From Dyella monticola (GTDB lineage Bacteria; Pseudomonadota; Gammaproteobacteria; Xanthomonadales; Rhodanobacteraceae): a stretch of DNA of 64,000 nucleotides. The stretch lies in assembly GCF_003363155.1 (NCBI RefSeq), contig NZ_QRBE01000006.1:1-64000 (forward strand). The letters run 5' to 3'. The position numbers were made by a program, and so were the translations under genes. The notes beneath the pieces are model-generated. The model was not told the origin of the DNA and searched no databases. It worked only from the letters and a program-made list of their open reading frames with translations. Numbering within the stretch: the stretch's first letter is position 1; every line of letters begins with the position of its first letter. Shown one piece after another: positions 36,759-44,935 of this stretch.

Positions 36759-37333
36759 TCGTTTTTCCCAGACGGTTTAAGGGAATCAAGGAACTGGCGC
36801 TGCGCCGCGCGGTACAGCGCCTTGAACTGTTTGTCGCTCGCGAAACGCCTGGCGCGCTGCATCGACACAAATCCCTGTCCGTAGGCCGCGAGCGCCACAG
36901 CGATCCCGAGTGTGGGCTCGTCGCGGAACCGACCATCAGCCTTCGCCTGATCGATGCGAGCCATCGCGAGCGCAATCGCCGGCGAGCGGCCCGCGGCGAA
37001 ATCATCGGGGAACCGGCGCGCCGCGGGCGCAGGCAGGAAGAACGCCGCGTCGAACCTGTGTGGCTGCTTGAGCGCGAAATCGAGATAGGCCTCCATGAGC
37101 GCCTCCAGCCACGCCACCGGGTCTTGGGCGCGGATGCCGCGAACGATCGCCTCCCACGCGGAGATACCGTCCTGCATGAGGGCGTTGAGCAGCTCGTCCT
37201 TGTTCTTGAAATGGCGATAGAGCGCCATCGGCGAGAGGTCCGCTCGCTGGGCGACGCTGCGAATGGTCAGCCCCTCGAAACCTGCGGATTCGAGCACTGC
37301 TTTCGCGGCCGAGAGTATGCGGTCCTTGGTCAT
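36755..37333 (-). CDS. TetR family transcriptional regulator
   Basis: A 192-residue regulator. The N-terminal helix-turn-helix is KDRILSAAKAVLESAGFEGLTIRSVAQRADLSPMALYRHFKNKDELLNALM; the rest is the variable ligand-binding helical domain. The ATG at 37333 (MTKDRIL) is preferred over an in-frame ATG five codons upstream, because GTACACTGTAC begins immediately before it. The stop overlaps the Lnt-like gene by four bases. Two palindromes upstream (37336-37365) probably bind this protein, so the pair is likely self-repressed. Confidence 0.92.
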   Translation of the reverse strand: MTKDRILSAAKAVLESAGFEGLTIRSVAQRADLSPMALYRHFKNKDELLNALMQDGISAWEAIVRGIRAQDPVAWLEALMEAYLDFALKQPHRFDAAFFLPAPAARRFPDDFAAGRSPAIALAMARIDQAKADGRFRDEPTLGIAVALAAYGQGFVSMQRARRFASDKQFKALYRAAQRQFLDSLKPSGKNE

Positions 37334-37335
37334 GC

Positions 37336-37365
37336 GTACACTGTACACAAATGGGTACTAAGTAC
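37336..37365. promoter_or_regulatory. Two short palindromes upstream of the TetR gene
   Basis: GTACACTGTAC (37336-37346) and GTACTAAGTAC (37355-37365) are both perfect 5+1+5 palindromes, centred 19 bases apart. They abut the TetR start and are the natural operator candidates. Confidence 0.55.
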
Positions 37366-37688
37366 ACAAGCTGATCTCGAGGCCAGGGTCCCAGGCACCC
37401 GAGGGGCTCAGGTTCATGCCATTGTTCAAAGTAACTGCAATAAGGACGCGGCGTTCGTCTCGTAGTCGCGGACGGTGAGGCGGCAGGGTTCTTTCCGTGT
37501 GTGGGCCGAGGACCGACAGCGAGCGGGAACCCGGGCGATAACACAGGTCAACGCGGATTGGCGCAATGACGCCAATGCATATACCGCTTGTACAAACATT
37601 GGTGCCGGAGGCGATGTGAAACACTCCCGTCGGATAAGAGGGAGTGAACCAGACTCCGTGTTGGACCGGACTGCCTACGTAAAAAAAC
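37366..37688. other. Intergenic stretch, mostly featureless, containing repeat copy C
   Basis: No credible gene is visible. Several short frames on both strands lack ribosome sites and recognisable sequence. The only structured part is the palindromic element at 37567-37613. Confidence 0.5.
37567..37613. repeat. Palindromic element, copy C
   Basis: GACGCCAATGCATATACCGC faces TTGTACAAACATTGGTGCC with a decayed left arm. The trailing GGAGGCGATGTG resembles the flank of copies A and B. Confidence 0.65.
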
Positions 37689-38197
37689 TCAGAGTTTGCT
37701 CACCTTACCGACTCGGATCGTTTTGATAAGCCACTTGTCTCCCACCCGCTCTAACGTCATGTCAGAAAAAGAGTGCGCGCCGATGGCATTCTTATCGATG
37801 TCCATCCACAGGCATTCGAAGTAGAGCGTAGCCTTGTCGCCATCAACCGCAGCCTTGATCCGCATCGCCGGCGTGTAACCGATCCAATGATTATTGGGCT
37901 GGAATGGCGCTGCATGTGCGAAATAGGCGCGCACCTGATCCTCTTGCCGGCATACGTTTTGCTGCCGTGTGCCGTGTCCGTCTGAACAGCATCGTTCGCA
38001 TACAGACTCATCATCAGATCGAGATCGGGTTTTGGCAGCCAACTTCCTGCCTGATGGAAGGTGATCTCAACATTTCGTACGTTCAAAATGTCGGCCGGAC
38101 TGTCCTTGCCGGAATCTGCCGCGACAGTCATTGCCGTCAGTAGCAAAAAAAGCAACCCGAAGAGTCCAGACATAATGCGAAATGACCTGACGCGCAT
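37689..38197 (-). pseudogene. Frameshifted exported NTF2/SnoaL-like protein (DUF4440 type)
   Basis: Two frames together make one protein. The first (from 38197) has a signal peptide (RIMSGLFGLLFLLLTAMTVAADS) and QAGSWLPKPDLDLMMSLYANDAVQTDTAHGSKTYAGK; the second then continues EDQVRAYFAHAAPFQPNNHWIGYTPAMRIKAAVDGDKATLYFECLWMD... to a stop at 37689. The break lies at the run AAGAG (minus strand, 37945-37941), where one missing G would restore AAGGAGGAT. NTF2-like folds bind small ligands or act as enzymes; no substrate is known. It is either a pseudogene or a sequencing error. Confidence 0.8.
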
Positions 38198-38354
38198 GGC
38201 TAACCCTCCCGATCATTAAGAAAAGCCGTTTTCGCAAACGCGACACTGCCTCTTAATTCTCACTGGTTTGTTACTGCCGTTGGACTCATGGATGCTGGTG
38301 AAGCCGCTTCGCATTTAGCAAACGCTTGCCTGCACCGATAACCACTAGGGTCCC

Positions 38355-41300
38355 TCAGCCACCATCAGCGAGGCGATTCACAGCAGCAGCAGCGACCTTA
38401 CCGTCGATGGCGATCTGAACTACCCGGTCTACATCGATATCGCTGGGGCGAGGATCGTGAAAATCACCATCGGCCACGGCGTCGATCTTCACGTTTTCAC
38501 TGCCTAGGACACCGCCTTGGGAGCGATACCCCCCGGTGCCTGAGGCCCCGCCCTGAAGGGCGATTCGTACCGTTTCCAGTCGATGTTGCGAGAGCGCGAA
38601 ATTGTGTGCGGGCTTGCCGCGCACGCTGGCCTTTCCGATCAGGATGAGGGGAATCTGCCCGATCCGGATGCCCTCAAGCAAATGCGGCGTTTGAGCAAGT
38701 GTTTCGCGGGCCCAGGTCAACAGCTTCGTTGTTTCGTCGTCCGTGATGGTCGATGAATCGTTGGCAAAATTGACGTAATAGTTCAGATGCTTCAGTGCAT
38801 CGGGAACCTGCTGTTCGATGCCCTCGGCGATGATGTCGGCGGTTAGCGTGAGCGCGTAGGTCGGCGGCTGCGGCGTTCGCTGGGTCGCCACCGTGGCGGA
38901 CAGGGGTGAAACGATCCCTGATATCACGGGTAAATTCAGTGATTTTATCCAATTGGCAACATAGCCAACGACACCTGTGGCCGTGAAGTTCAAGCCTCCC
39001 TGAAGTTGCAGTACGGAGCTGGCGCCCTGAATCTGACAGCTGGCCTGGATAACCTGCCGGGTGGAAGCATTCGACGACGGCGTGACCGTTCCTTGAATGG
39101 CCCCCAGCACGGGGCTATCGCCGGTGGGTGACGACATGAATGCACTGCTCGGCGTGCGGCCCGGCTGCGCGCCGAGCAGTTCTATGCTCGAAATGCCCTG
39201 GGATTTGGTTGCGGTGCAGCGCCAGAAGAATGCTTGTGTCTTGGGCGACTTCCGGTCGGCGATATTGGAGATCCGCACCTCGAACAGCACCCGCACTTCG
39301 CCGGTCTTGAATGCGCCGACGTTGATGGCATTGGCCTTGTTCGGTCCGAAATTGATGGAAACTTCCATCCTGGGTATGAACCATTCGCCGCCCGGTAGTG
39401 GCATCAGACTGAAAGGTGCTTGAGAAAGCGCATTCATCTGGCGACTGGCAGGGTCATCGATCAAGTTCCAGTGGTCGTCGGCCGCGTAGACAAACAACTG
39501 CGCCACTAACTCAACGTCCAACGGCAGTTTCGTGCCGGGTGCCGCCGGAAAAGTAGGCGGCAGATTGCCAACCGATGGTGATTCGGACCATGCGGCGCGG
39601 TCGTTATTCGACGGATGAATCGACTCCCCTTCCGCGCCGCCGCGCCGCAATCGAAGCACCATGGAATCACCAGGCATCAAACCCGTTGACTCGGTGATAC
39701 GGCGTGCGAACCCTTCGGAAAGCCCATGTGCGCGAGCGCCGGTATCGACGACCTGCACGTAATAACCCTCTGAGGCGCCCTCGCCGCGCAATCCGTCGGA
39801 CGCCAGCGCTTCGCGACTGCTTAACTTGGGCGAAGCAATGAACGAGGTATGCGCAAAATCGCCGTCCATGTGGCGTATCAGGATGTCGCCCTCGCGCAAG
39901 TCACCGGTCAATCGCGCCCTCGGCAATCCAATGACGTCGAAGTTTCGTTCGAACTGTGCGCGTTTGCCTGCATTGCTCGGATAGGCAAAGGCCTCGAATA
40001 TCTCGCGCGGGGAGGCCAAACCTCCCGTGGCGTCCGTCGTCAAGGCCTCGGACAATCCGGAACGCGCGAACACTTCGTGCATGATCGGTGTTGACGACCG
40101 CGATCGAGGCCACTCCGTTGCGACTTGATCGGCAAGTTCGATCAGCTCAAGCGACGGCAGCACTGGCGCAACGCGCGACGCTTCGCCGCCAACGGAAGCA
40201 GTCTCTGCACGCGATGTGGAAGCATGACGCCGTGATCGGGCTGAACTCACTTCCATCGCCGACACCTGGGTTGGCGCCGCACTGCCGATGCCATCCCCAG
40301 CTCGACCCCTCGTCTGCTGCGCGAAAGAATGAGCTGCCTGGGTGCCTTCCATGGACACGCTTGGCGCCGCTAGCCCGACACTGTCCATCGGTGCAGTTTG
40401 AACGCGGGCAACCGATGACTCGGTGGCGATTGCACCGGAGGCCATGGACTCATAAGCCTCATCGGCTTCAACATCGGCCTTGGGTGCAGCTTTCACCGGT
40501 GGTGCGACCGGGGTGTGCGCTGCAACCGGCTTGACGGTCTGTTGCCCTGCACTCACTTTGCGCGCCGCTTCTACCGAGGCGTTGACATCCAGAAATCCGA
40601 TACCGATGCGATCGGGAATATCTTCGGGCACGGATACTCTCTCGGCGCTTTCCAGCAACAGGTTATGCGTCTCTTCAATGCGCAATCGCCGCGGCGCTGC
40701 TTGAAACATCAAGGCGACGACACCGCTGACATGCGGCGCTGCCATGCTGGTGCCGGACATCACCGTCAATAGCGGCACCTTGCCACTGCGTTGCTTTGGC
40801 GAGGATCGGGCCGCAAGCACGGAGACGCCAGGCGCACACAGATCGGGCTTGCGTCGTCCATCGCGCGTAGGACCCACGCTGCTGAAATGGCCGATGCGCC
40901 GCTCGGGATCATGTCTATCGTAGGCGCCTACGGCAATGGTACGGCGACCATTGCAGATCGTTCCCGTGGTGGACGTCGGATCGGCATCTTCCTTGCTGAA
41001 CTGGGATTGGCAGCCTGGGCAGGCAACCTCCCGCTCTATCCAGGCGTGGAAATTTCCGTGGATGACGTCGGCCCCAACAATTGTTACGTCCCAGCCCCCT
41101 GCGGGAGCCTCCTTGTACAGCATGATGGTGATGTGGTTGTCGAGATTGTCTGGCTCTTGTCCACGGTGATAGATATTCCCAACTTCTTTGCCGCCCAGTA
41201 GAAGTTTGGCTTTCTCGCCGATCTTTACGCGTGCCGTGATGTCGCCGTCCGGCGATCGGATGGCTACCTCGAATTTATCTTCCCACGAGTACCAGATCTC

Positions 41301-42317
41301 CAGTTGATTGGCGTCGGTTGGTTTTCCGCCATTGATGTTCCACACGAAGGTGCGCTCCTGCGTCGGCCGCAGCTGACCGCTTGCATGGATGCGCTTGTCG
41401 AAATAATTGCCGGCGCTCATGCAAATAGCGCGGCCGGGCTCACTGCGAATGGCGGCATCCAATCCTCGCTCGATCAAGGTCGAGCCATCATGCTGCTCAC
41501 CATGCCGCCCCATGCTCAGATTGATCACCCAGGGGCGATTGCCGGCTGTGCGCGCGATAAAGTCGATGCCTTCAAGCAAGGTGACCGAATCGCCGAGCTT
41601 GTCGGAGATTTCTTCATCCCATGGCGAGTTGTGCACGAAGACCAGGTTGGCCTCGGGAGCTATACCGCTGGGACGATCCGTCCCGCCACTGCCGGCTGCG
41701 ATGCTCGCGACGTGAGTTCCATGGCAACCAATGCCGGTATCGGCGTCAGCGGGATCATAATGAAGTGCTGCGTACGGATCCTTTTGCTTCAGCGCCCGAT
41801 CGATCGCCTCGCGCGAATGCACGACACCGTAACCGTATGGCGTAGGTGAATCGGGGCGCTTACCTCCGCGCTGATCCCATAGCGCCAGAATTCGCGTGCT
41901 TCCATCCGGATTCCTGAAGTCGGGGTGCGCAAAATCGAGGCCCCAATCGACAAATCCTGCAATCACGCCGCGGCCTGTCGCCGTCTGGTCGGCGGGGCGT
42001 CGAATGTCGCTGGGCTGCACCACATAGTCGGAGCCTTCCTTCAGGTCGGCATCCTTCATATCCACATCGGTGATTTCCACTTCGGGCCCGTTGTAGGCAT
42101 CGCCGGCCACCATGCTGGCGACTTCGGGAGCACTGCTCACCGCAGGAATATTGCTGCGCTTCAGCCTAGCCGTAATGATGTCGCTGAATTGAGCAACAAC
42201 GCGAACACCTTTGGGCAAAGCCGAGTGATGCCCAAGGCGAATGATGGCGGCAACCTCGTCGTCCTGGTTGCCGAATTCATACAGTTCCCACAGGCCCGAG
42301 TCCATATCACGTTCCAC
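38355..42317 (-). CDS. Giant subtilase (S8) with an OmpA-like C-terminus
   Basis: A 1,320-residue multidomain protein. Residues about 115-590 are an S8 subtilase with catalytic D124 (FVDWG), H202 (CHGTHVA), oxyanion N304 (SAGN) and S524 (SGTSMAAPH); an insert with CPGC and C455 sits at 433-455. A low-complexity linker follows (590-720), then a module at about 800-890 with GDILIRHMDGDFAHTSFI and GYYVQVVDTG, which I cannot name. Further beta-rich sequence leads to an OmpA-like domain (1175-1257: YYVNFANDSSTI...KASVRGKPAHNFALSQHRLETVRIAL). No signal peptide is seen. It is the last gene of the left-facing locus starting at 46671. Related proteins may process partners encoded alongside. Confidence 0.85.
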   Translation of the reverse strand: MERDMDSGLWELYEFGNQDDEVAAIIRLGHHSALPKGVRVVAQFSDIITARLKRSNIPAVSSAPEVASMVAGDAYNGPEVEITDVDMKDADLKEGSDYVVQPSDIRRPADQTATGRGVIAGFVDWGLDFAHPDFRNPDGSTRILALWDQRGGKRPDSPTPYGYGVVHSREAIDRALKQKDPYAALHYDPADADTGIGCHGTHVASIAAGSGGTDRPSGIAPEANLVFVHNSPWDEEISDKLGDSVTLLEGIDFIARTAGNRPWVINLSMGRHGEQHDGSTLIERGLDAAIRSEPGRAICMSAGNYFDKRIHASGQLRPTQERTFVWNINGGKPTDANQLEIWYSWEDKFEVAIRSPDGDITARVKIGEKAKLLLGGKEVGNIYHRGQEPDNLDNHITIMLYKEAPAGGWDVTIVGADVIHGNFHAWIEREVACPGCQSQFSKEDADPTSTTGTICNGRRTIAVGAYDRHDPERRIGHFSSVGPTRDGRRKPDLCAPGVSVLAARSSPKQRSGKVPLLTVMSGTSMAAPHVSGVVALMFQAAPRRLRIEETHNLLLESAERVSVPEDIPDRIGIGFLDVNASVEAARKVSAGQQTVKPVAAHTPVAPPVKAAPKADVEADEAYESMASGAIATESSVARVQTAPMDSVGLAAPSVSMEGTQAAHSFAQQTRGRAGDGIGSAAPTQVSAMEVSSARSRRHASTSRAETASVGGEASRVAPVLPSLELIELADQVATEWPRSRSSTPIMHEVFARSGLSEALTTDATGGLASPREIFEAFAYPSNAGKRAQFERNFDVIGLPRARLTGDLREGDILIRHMDGDFAHTSFIASPKLSSREALASDGLRGEGASEGYYVQVVDTGARAHGLSEGFARRITESTGLMPGDSMVLRLRRGGAEGESIHPSNNDRAAWSESPSVGNLPPTFPAAPGTKLPLDVELVAQLFVYAADDHWNLIDDPASRQMNALSQAPFSLMPLPGGEWFIPRMEVSINFGPNKANAINVGAFKTGEVRVLFEVRISNIADRKSPKTQAFFWRCTATKSQGISSIELLGAQPGRTPSSAFMSSPTGDSPVLGAIQGTVTPSSNASTRQVIQASCQIQGASSVLQLQGGLNFTATGVVGYVANWIKSLNLPVISGIVSPLSATVATQRTPQPPTYALTLTADIIAEGIEQQVPDALKHLNYYVNFANDSSTITDDETTKLLTWARETLAQTPHLLEGIRIGQIPLILIGKASVRGKPAHNFALSQHRLETVRIALQGGASGTGGYRSQGGVLGSENVKIDAVADGDFHDPRPSDIDVDRVVQIAIDGKVAAAAVNRLADGG

Positions 42318-42353
42318 ACGAGTCGGTCAGGCGCCCGTTGATTGAACAGTCGA

Positions 42354-42369
42354 TGCAAGGACAGCCCGA
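42354..42369 (-). promoter_or_regulatory. Weak sigma-54-like promoter candidate before the subtilase gene
   Basis: On the minus strand TCGGGC-TGTCC-TTGCA matches the spacing of the -24/-12 consensus TGGCAC-N5-TTGCA, with a perfect -12 half but a poor -24 half (second base C). It lies 37 bases upstream of the subtilase start. A sigma-54 activator is encoded at the head of the locus. Confidence 0.25.
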
Positions 42370-42415
42370 GTTGTCGATCGAAATACGTTTTCGATTACGC
42401 CTCATTCACACCATC

Positions 42416-42904
42416 CTAGGAGCTGGACTTCTTGCCGGTAGGCGCATGCGGCACAAGGCGAACCTTGATGACTTTGTCCTGAGGAACCGGGTGTCCGGCC
42501 GCAGGCCATTGCTCCTCCACCACCCAATGGGGTTCCGACGCCTCCTTGTCGAACACCACCTGGAAGCCAAGGTCTTGCGCAATCTTCATGACCTGCGCAC
42601 CGGTGAGCGTATGCAGGTGAATCACTTTGTCTACCTGCAAGTAGCTGGTAGTGCCCGGTGCAGGCAACGAGGGTGATGTAGCTATTCCGGTTAATGAAGG
42701 TGTCGGGGTTGGCGTGGGGATGGGCGCGGGAGCAGCCGCAACCGGAACGGGCTGATCGTTGCTGATCATGGCCGATCCCAGCACGATGCCCATGATGGGC
42801 GATCGAGGTATGGATCCGACCAGGCCGATTCTGTTTGCATCGCTCGTGTCGATGCCCTGGTTCACTGCCATCGTTCGGATGACAACAAAGGTCAATGGAT
42901 TCAT
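42416..42904 (-). CDS. Small protein with a PASTA-like domain
   Basis: A 162-residue protein starting MNPLTFVVIRTMAVNQG. A proline/threonine-rich linker (PIPTPTPTPSLTG, residues about 62-75) separates the N-terminal part from a C-terminal domain, HTLTGAQVMKIAQDLGFQVVFD...VVEEQWPAAGHPVPQDKVIKVRLV, with the layout of a PASTA domain. PASTA domains bind muropeptides or beta-lactams in cell-wall proteins. No signal peptide is obvious. It lies 22 bases downstream of the coiled-coil gene and 98 bases upstream of the subtilase gene, in the same orientation. Confidence 0.65.
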   Translation of the reverse strand: MNPLTFVVIRTMAVNQGIDTSDANRIGLVGSIPRSPIMGIVLGSAMISNDQPVPVAAAPAPIPTPTPTPSLTGIATSPSLPAPGTTSYLQVDKVIHLHTLTGAQVMKIAQDLGFQVVFDKEASEPHWVVEEQWPAAGHPVPQDKVIKVRLVPHAPTGKKSSS

Positions 42905-42926
42905 GACGAACTCCGCGGGGAAAGCA

Positions 42927-43493
42927 TTACGAGTTCTTCGACAGTGCAAGCGCCAACACAAGCATCATCATGCCGCCGTCCGAACTGCTATCGCCGCCTA
43001 AACTCAGGCCACCGGAGCCACCCATGCCGCTCACCAACAACAGCGGAAGAAGCGTATCCATCGTGCTGGTGTCGGGCACCAACACCGACGGAAGGTTGGT
43101 TCCGCCTGGACCAATAGAGTTTGAGGCCAGCGTGACGCTTGGCGGGGTGACGAGCAAAGGCAGCAAGGCCAGCATCTGCAGCTTCTGGTTGATGTCCTTG
43201 CTCTGTCCATCGACGGATTTCTTTCTCTCGTCCGCCTCCTTCTTGAAGGAAGACGCCAGCGAATTCACCTTGGAGTTGATGCTCGACATGCCGTCGGCGA
43301 CCGTCTTGATCTTTCCATCGACGCGGGCAAGCGCCGCCTCCAATTGGGTTTGCGTGACGTAACTGGCTGTAGCCGGTGGTCGCGGCTTGAAGGACGACTG
43401 ATTGGACGGACGCGGTACGCGCGAGCGCGCAGCTTCTGCGCCTTCGCTTTCCGATTCCCAGCCTTCGATTGCATCAAATGCTTCGTAACCCAT
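42927..43493 (-). CDS. Coiled-coil protein with hydrophobic glycine-rich tail, unknown function
   Basis: A 188-residue protein I do not recognise. The N-terminus is acidic (DAIEGWESESEGAEAA), residues about 45-105 form a predicted coiled coil (TQTQLEAALARVDGKIKTVADGMSSINSKVNSLASSFKKEADERKKSVD), and the remainder is hydrophobic (LLALLPLLVTPPSVTLAS...MDTLLPLLLVSGMGGSGGLSLGG...MMMLVLALAL). GAGGAAAAG just upstream supports the ATG at 43493. A structural, oligomerising role is plausible. It lies between the zinc-ribbon-like and PASTA-like genes. Confidence 0.68.
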   Translation of the reverse strand: MGYEAFDAIEGWESESEGAEAARSRVPRPSNQSSFKPRPPATASYVTQTQLEAALARVDGKIKTVADGMSSINSKVNSLASSFKKEADERKKSVDGQSKDINQKLQMLALLPLLVTPPSVTLASNSIGPGGTNLPSVLVPDTSTMDTLLPLLLVSGMGGSGGLSLGGDSSSDGGMMMLVLALALSKNS

Positions 43494-43543
43494 GGTCTTT
43501 TCCTCACGGTCGGTTGCACATCAATCAAGCGTGCGCGCTGGAC

Positions 43544-44134
43544 TCACGCGTTCGGCGCCTCGCTCACTCGTCGTGCACGCGCCTCGAATGCGGACATCTG
43601 CGCCTTGAGTGTCCGTATGGCTGGAAGCACGAATTCTTCGAATTGCGTTTCATGCGGTAGCGAAAACCCCGGAGCGCCGCGTCCGTGGCAGTTGCGGCAG
43701 TCCGTGTCATGGCCCCAGCACAGGCAACATGCTCCTAAAGCGGAAGCAAGGCTGTCGGAGCGCTCCCGCAGTATCTGCAGCTCCGCGAACATCTGTTGCG
43801 CATGTTCGCGCAACGCATTCACCGCATCGTTCATGGTATCGACGGGGCTTTCAACGTCCGACTGCGTGGGAGAGACGACCTGCGTCTCCACTTCTTGCGC
43901 ATCGATAATCACGGGCTCACGCGTGGGTGCCGTCGCGTGCGACTCCCCCATCTGTTTGACGAATGCGCTCAACAACGGATTGCTCTGCCCCAACTGCGCA
44001 AGCAGATCCTGCGTTGCCTCGTTGGAAAGTGCTCCGGATTGCGCCCGCATGCGGGCCAACACATCGGCGACTGCCGTATTGCCGCTCGCGCTCGCCCGTG
44101 CCGCCACCATTTCGAGAATGAATGATGAGTTCAT
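43544..44134 (-). CDS. Protein with a DnaJ-like zinc ribbon, unknown function
   Basis: A 196-residue soluble protein. Residues 136-154 read CCLCWGHDTDCRNCHGRGA, so Cys137/139 and Cys146/149 with the following HGRG resemble the CxxCxGxG zinc-ribbon modules of DnaJ. A coiled-coil region lies before it (residues about 99-132) and another helix after it (170-190). The N-terminal half (MNSSFILEMVAARASASGNTAVADVLARMR) is helical. It starts nine bases after the stop of the glycine-zipper gene. A chaperone or adaptor role is a guess based only on the zinc ribbon. Confidence 0.68.
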   Translation of the reverse strand: MNSSFILEMVAARASASGNTAVADVLARMRAQSGALSNEATQDLLAQLGQSNPLLSAFVKQMGESHATAPTREPVIIDAQEVETQVVSPTQSDVESPVDTMNDAVNALREHAQQMFAELQILRERSDSLASALGACCLCWGHDTDCRNCHGRGAPGFSLPHETQFEEFVLPAIRTLKAQMSAFEARARRVSEAPNA

Positions 44135-44143
44135 GACATCGAC

Positions 44144-44935
44144 TCACAGTTCCTCGGAGTCAGACATCGCCATGTCCATCTCCATTTCGAGTTGCTCGAT
44201 CGCGTCGTACTCGGCTTCCAATGCCTCTGCCTCACTTTGGTACTCGGCGTATTCGGAGGCCTCACTGCTTTCGGCGCCCAACGACTCGGAGTTCGACGAT
44301 TGCAGCATTTCAAAGAGCACTTCGGCGCGATTCTCCGCCACAGCGGGGTCCGCCTTGTATTCGCCTGCATAATCGAGCATGTACGCGGGCCCCGCCGCTT
44401 CGCGCGATGCGGCCAGTACGCTGTTGTATTCCGCTTCCGCGCGTCCGGCCAAGGTGCCGAGCAGATTCGTGAATGCACTCACCGGGACAGGTGTTCCGCC
44501 CACTGCAACGTTGGGCTTTCCGAGCGGCCCAAGCACCATCGATGCAAGCGCCTGCAAGGTCTGCGGATTGAGCACGGTCTGCAGCAATTGCGTCGCGGCC
44601 GGAGAACCGGCGCGCCCGCCCGCGCCACCGCCGGCAACGCTACCAAGCGCCCCGCCGGCCAGCGATCCCAGCGTGCCACCCAGCTGCGTACCCAGTGGGC
44701 CGCCCACTGCACCACCAATGATCTTTCCCGCTACGGGTAGCACCGCAGGAGCCGCCTTGAGAATTTCCTTGCCGGCACTGGACGCAAAATTTCCGATGTC
44801 GCTGAGGAAACCTTCCAACGCCACGGGATTCAGATTTTGTCGCACAAGCTCGGCTTCGATGCTTGCATCCGATAGGTCCGCGAAGCCTGGCTTTAGCTGC
44901 GAGCGAATGCCTGGATAGGAGTTGTCGAATGGCAT
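44144..44935 (-). CDS. Glycine-zipper protein with acidic C-terminus, unknown function
   Basis: A 263-residue protein. Residues about 1-45 are helical, 52-110 are a glycine-zipper stretch (GKIIGGAVGGPLGTQLGGTLG then SLAGGALGSVAGGGAGG) able to insert in membranes, and the final 60 residues are very acidic and serine-rich (ESSEASEYAEYQSEAEALEAEYDAIEQLEMEMDMAMSDSEEL). I start at 44935 (MPFDNSYPG), with GAGAGGA upstream. No export signal is seen. Glycine zippers occur in pore-forming and surface proteins, but this one matches no family I know. It is the largest member of the small-protein group in the locus. Confidence 0.68.
   Translation of the reverse strand: MPFDNSYPGIRSQLKPGFADLSDASIEAELVRQNLNPVALEGFLSDIGNFASSAGKEILKAAPAVLPVAGKIIGGAVGGPLGTQLGGTLGSLAGGALGSVAGGGAGGRAGSPAATQLLQTVLNPQTLQALASMVLGPLGKPNVAVGGTPVPVSAFTNLLGTLAGRAEAEYNSVLAASREAAGPAYMLDYAGEYKADPAVAENRAEVLFEMLQSSNSESLGAESSEASEYAEYQSEAEALEAEYDAIEQLEMEMDMAMSDSEEL

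Noticed and set aside
37358-37726. Possible small gene on either strand between the TetR and NTF2-like genes
   Set aside because: The frames have no ribosome site; one covers the palindromic repeat.
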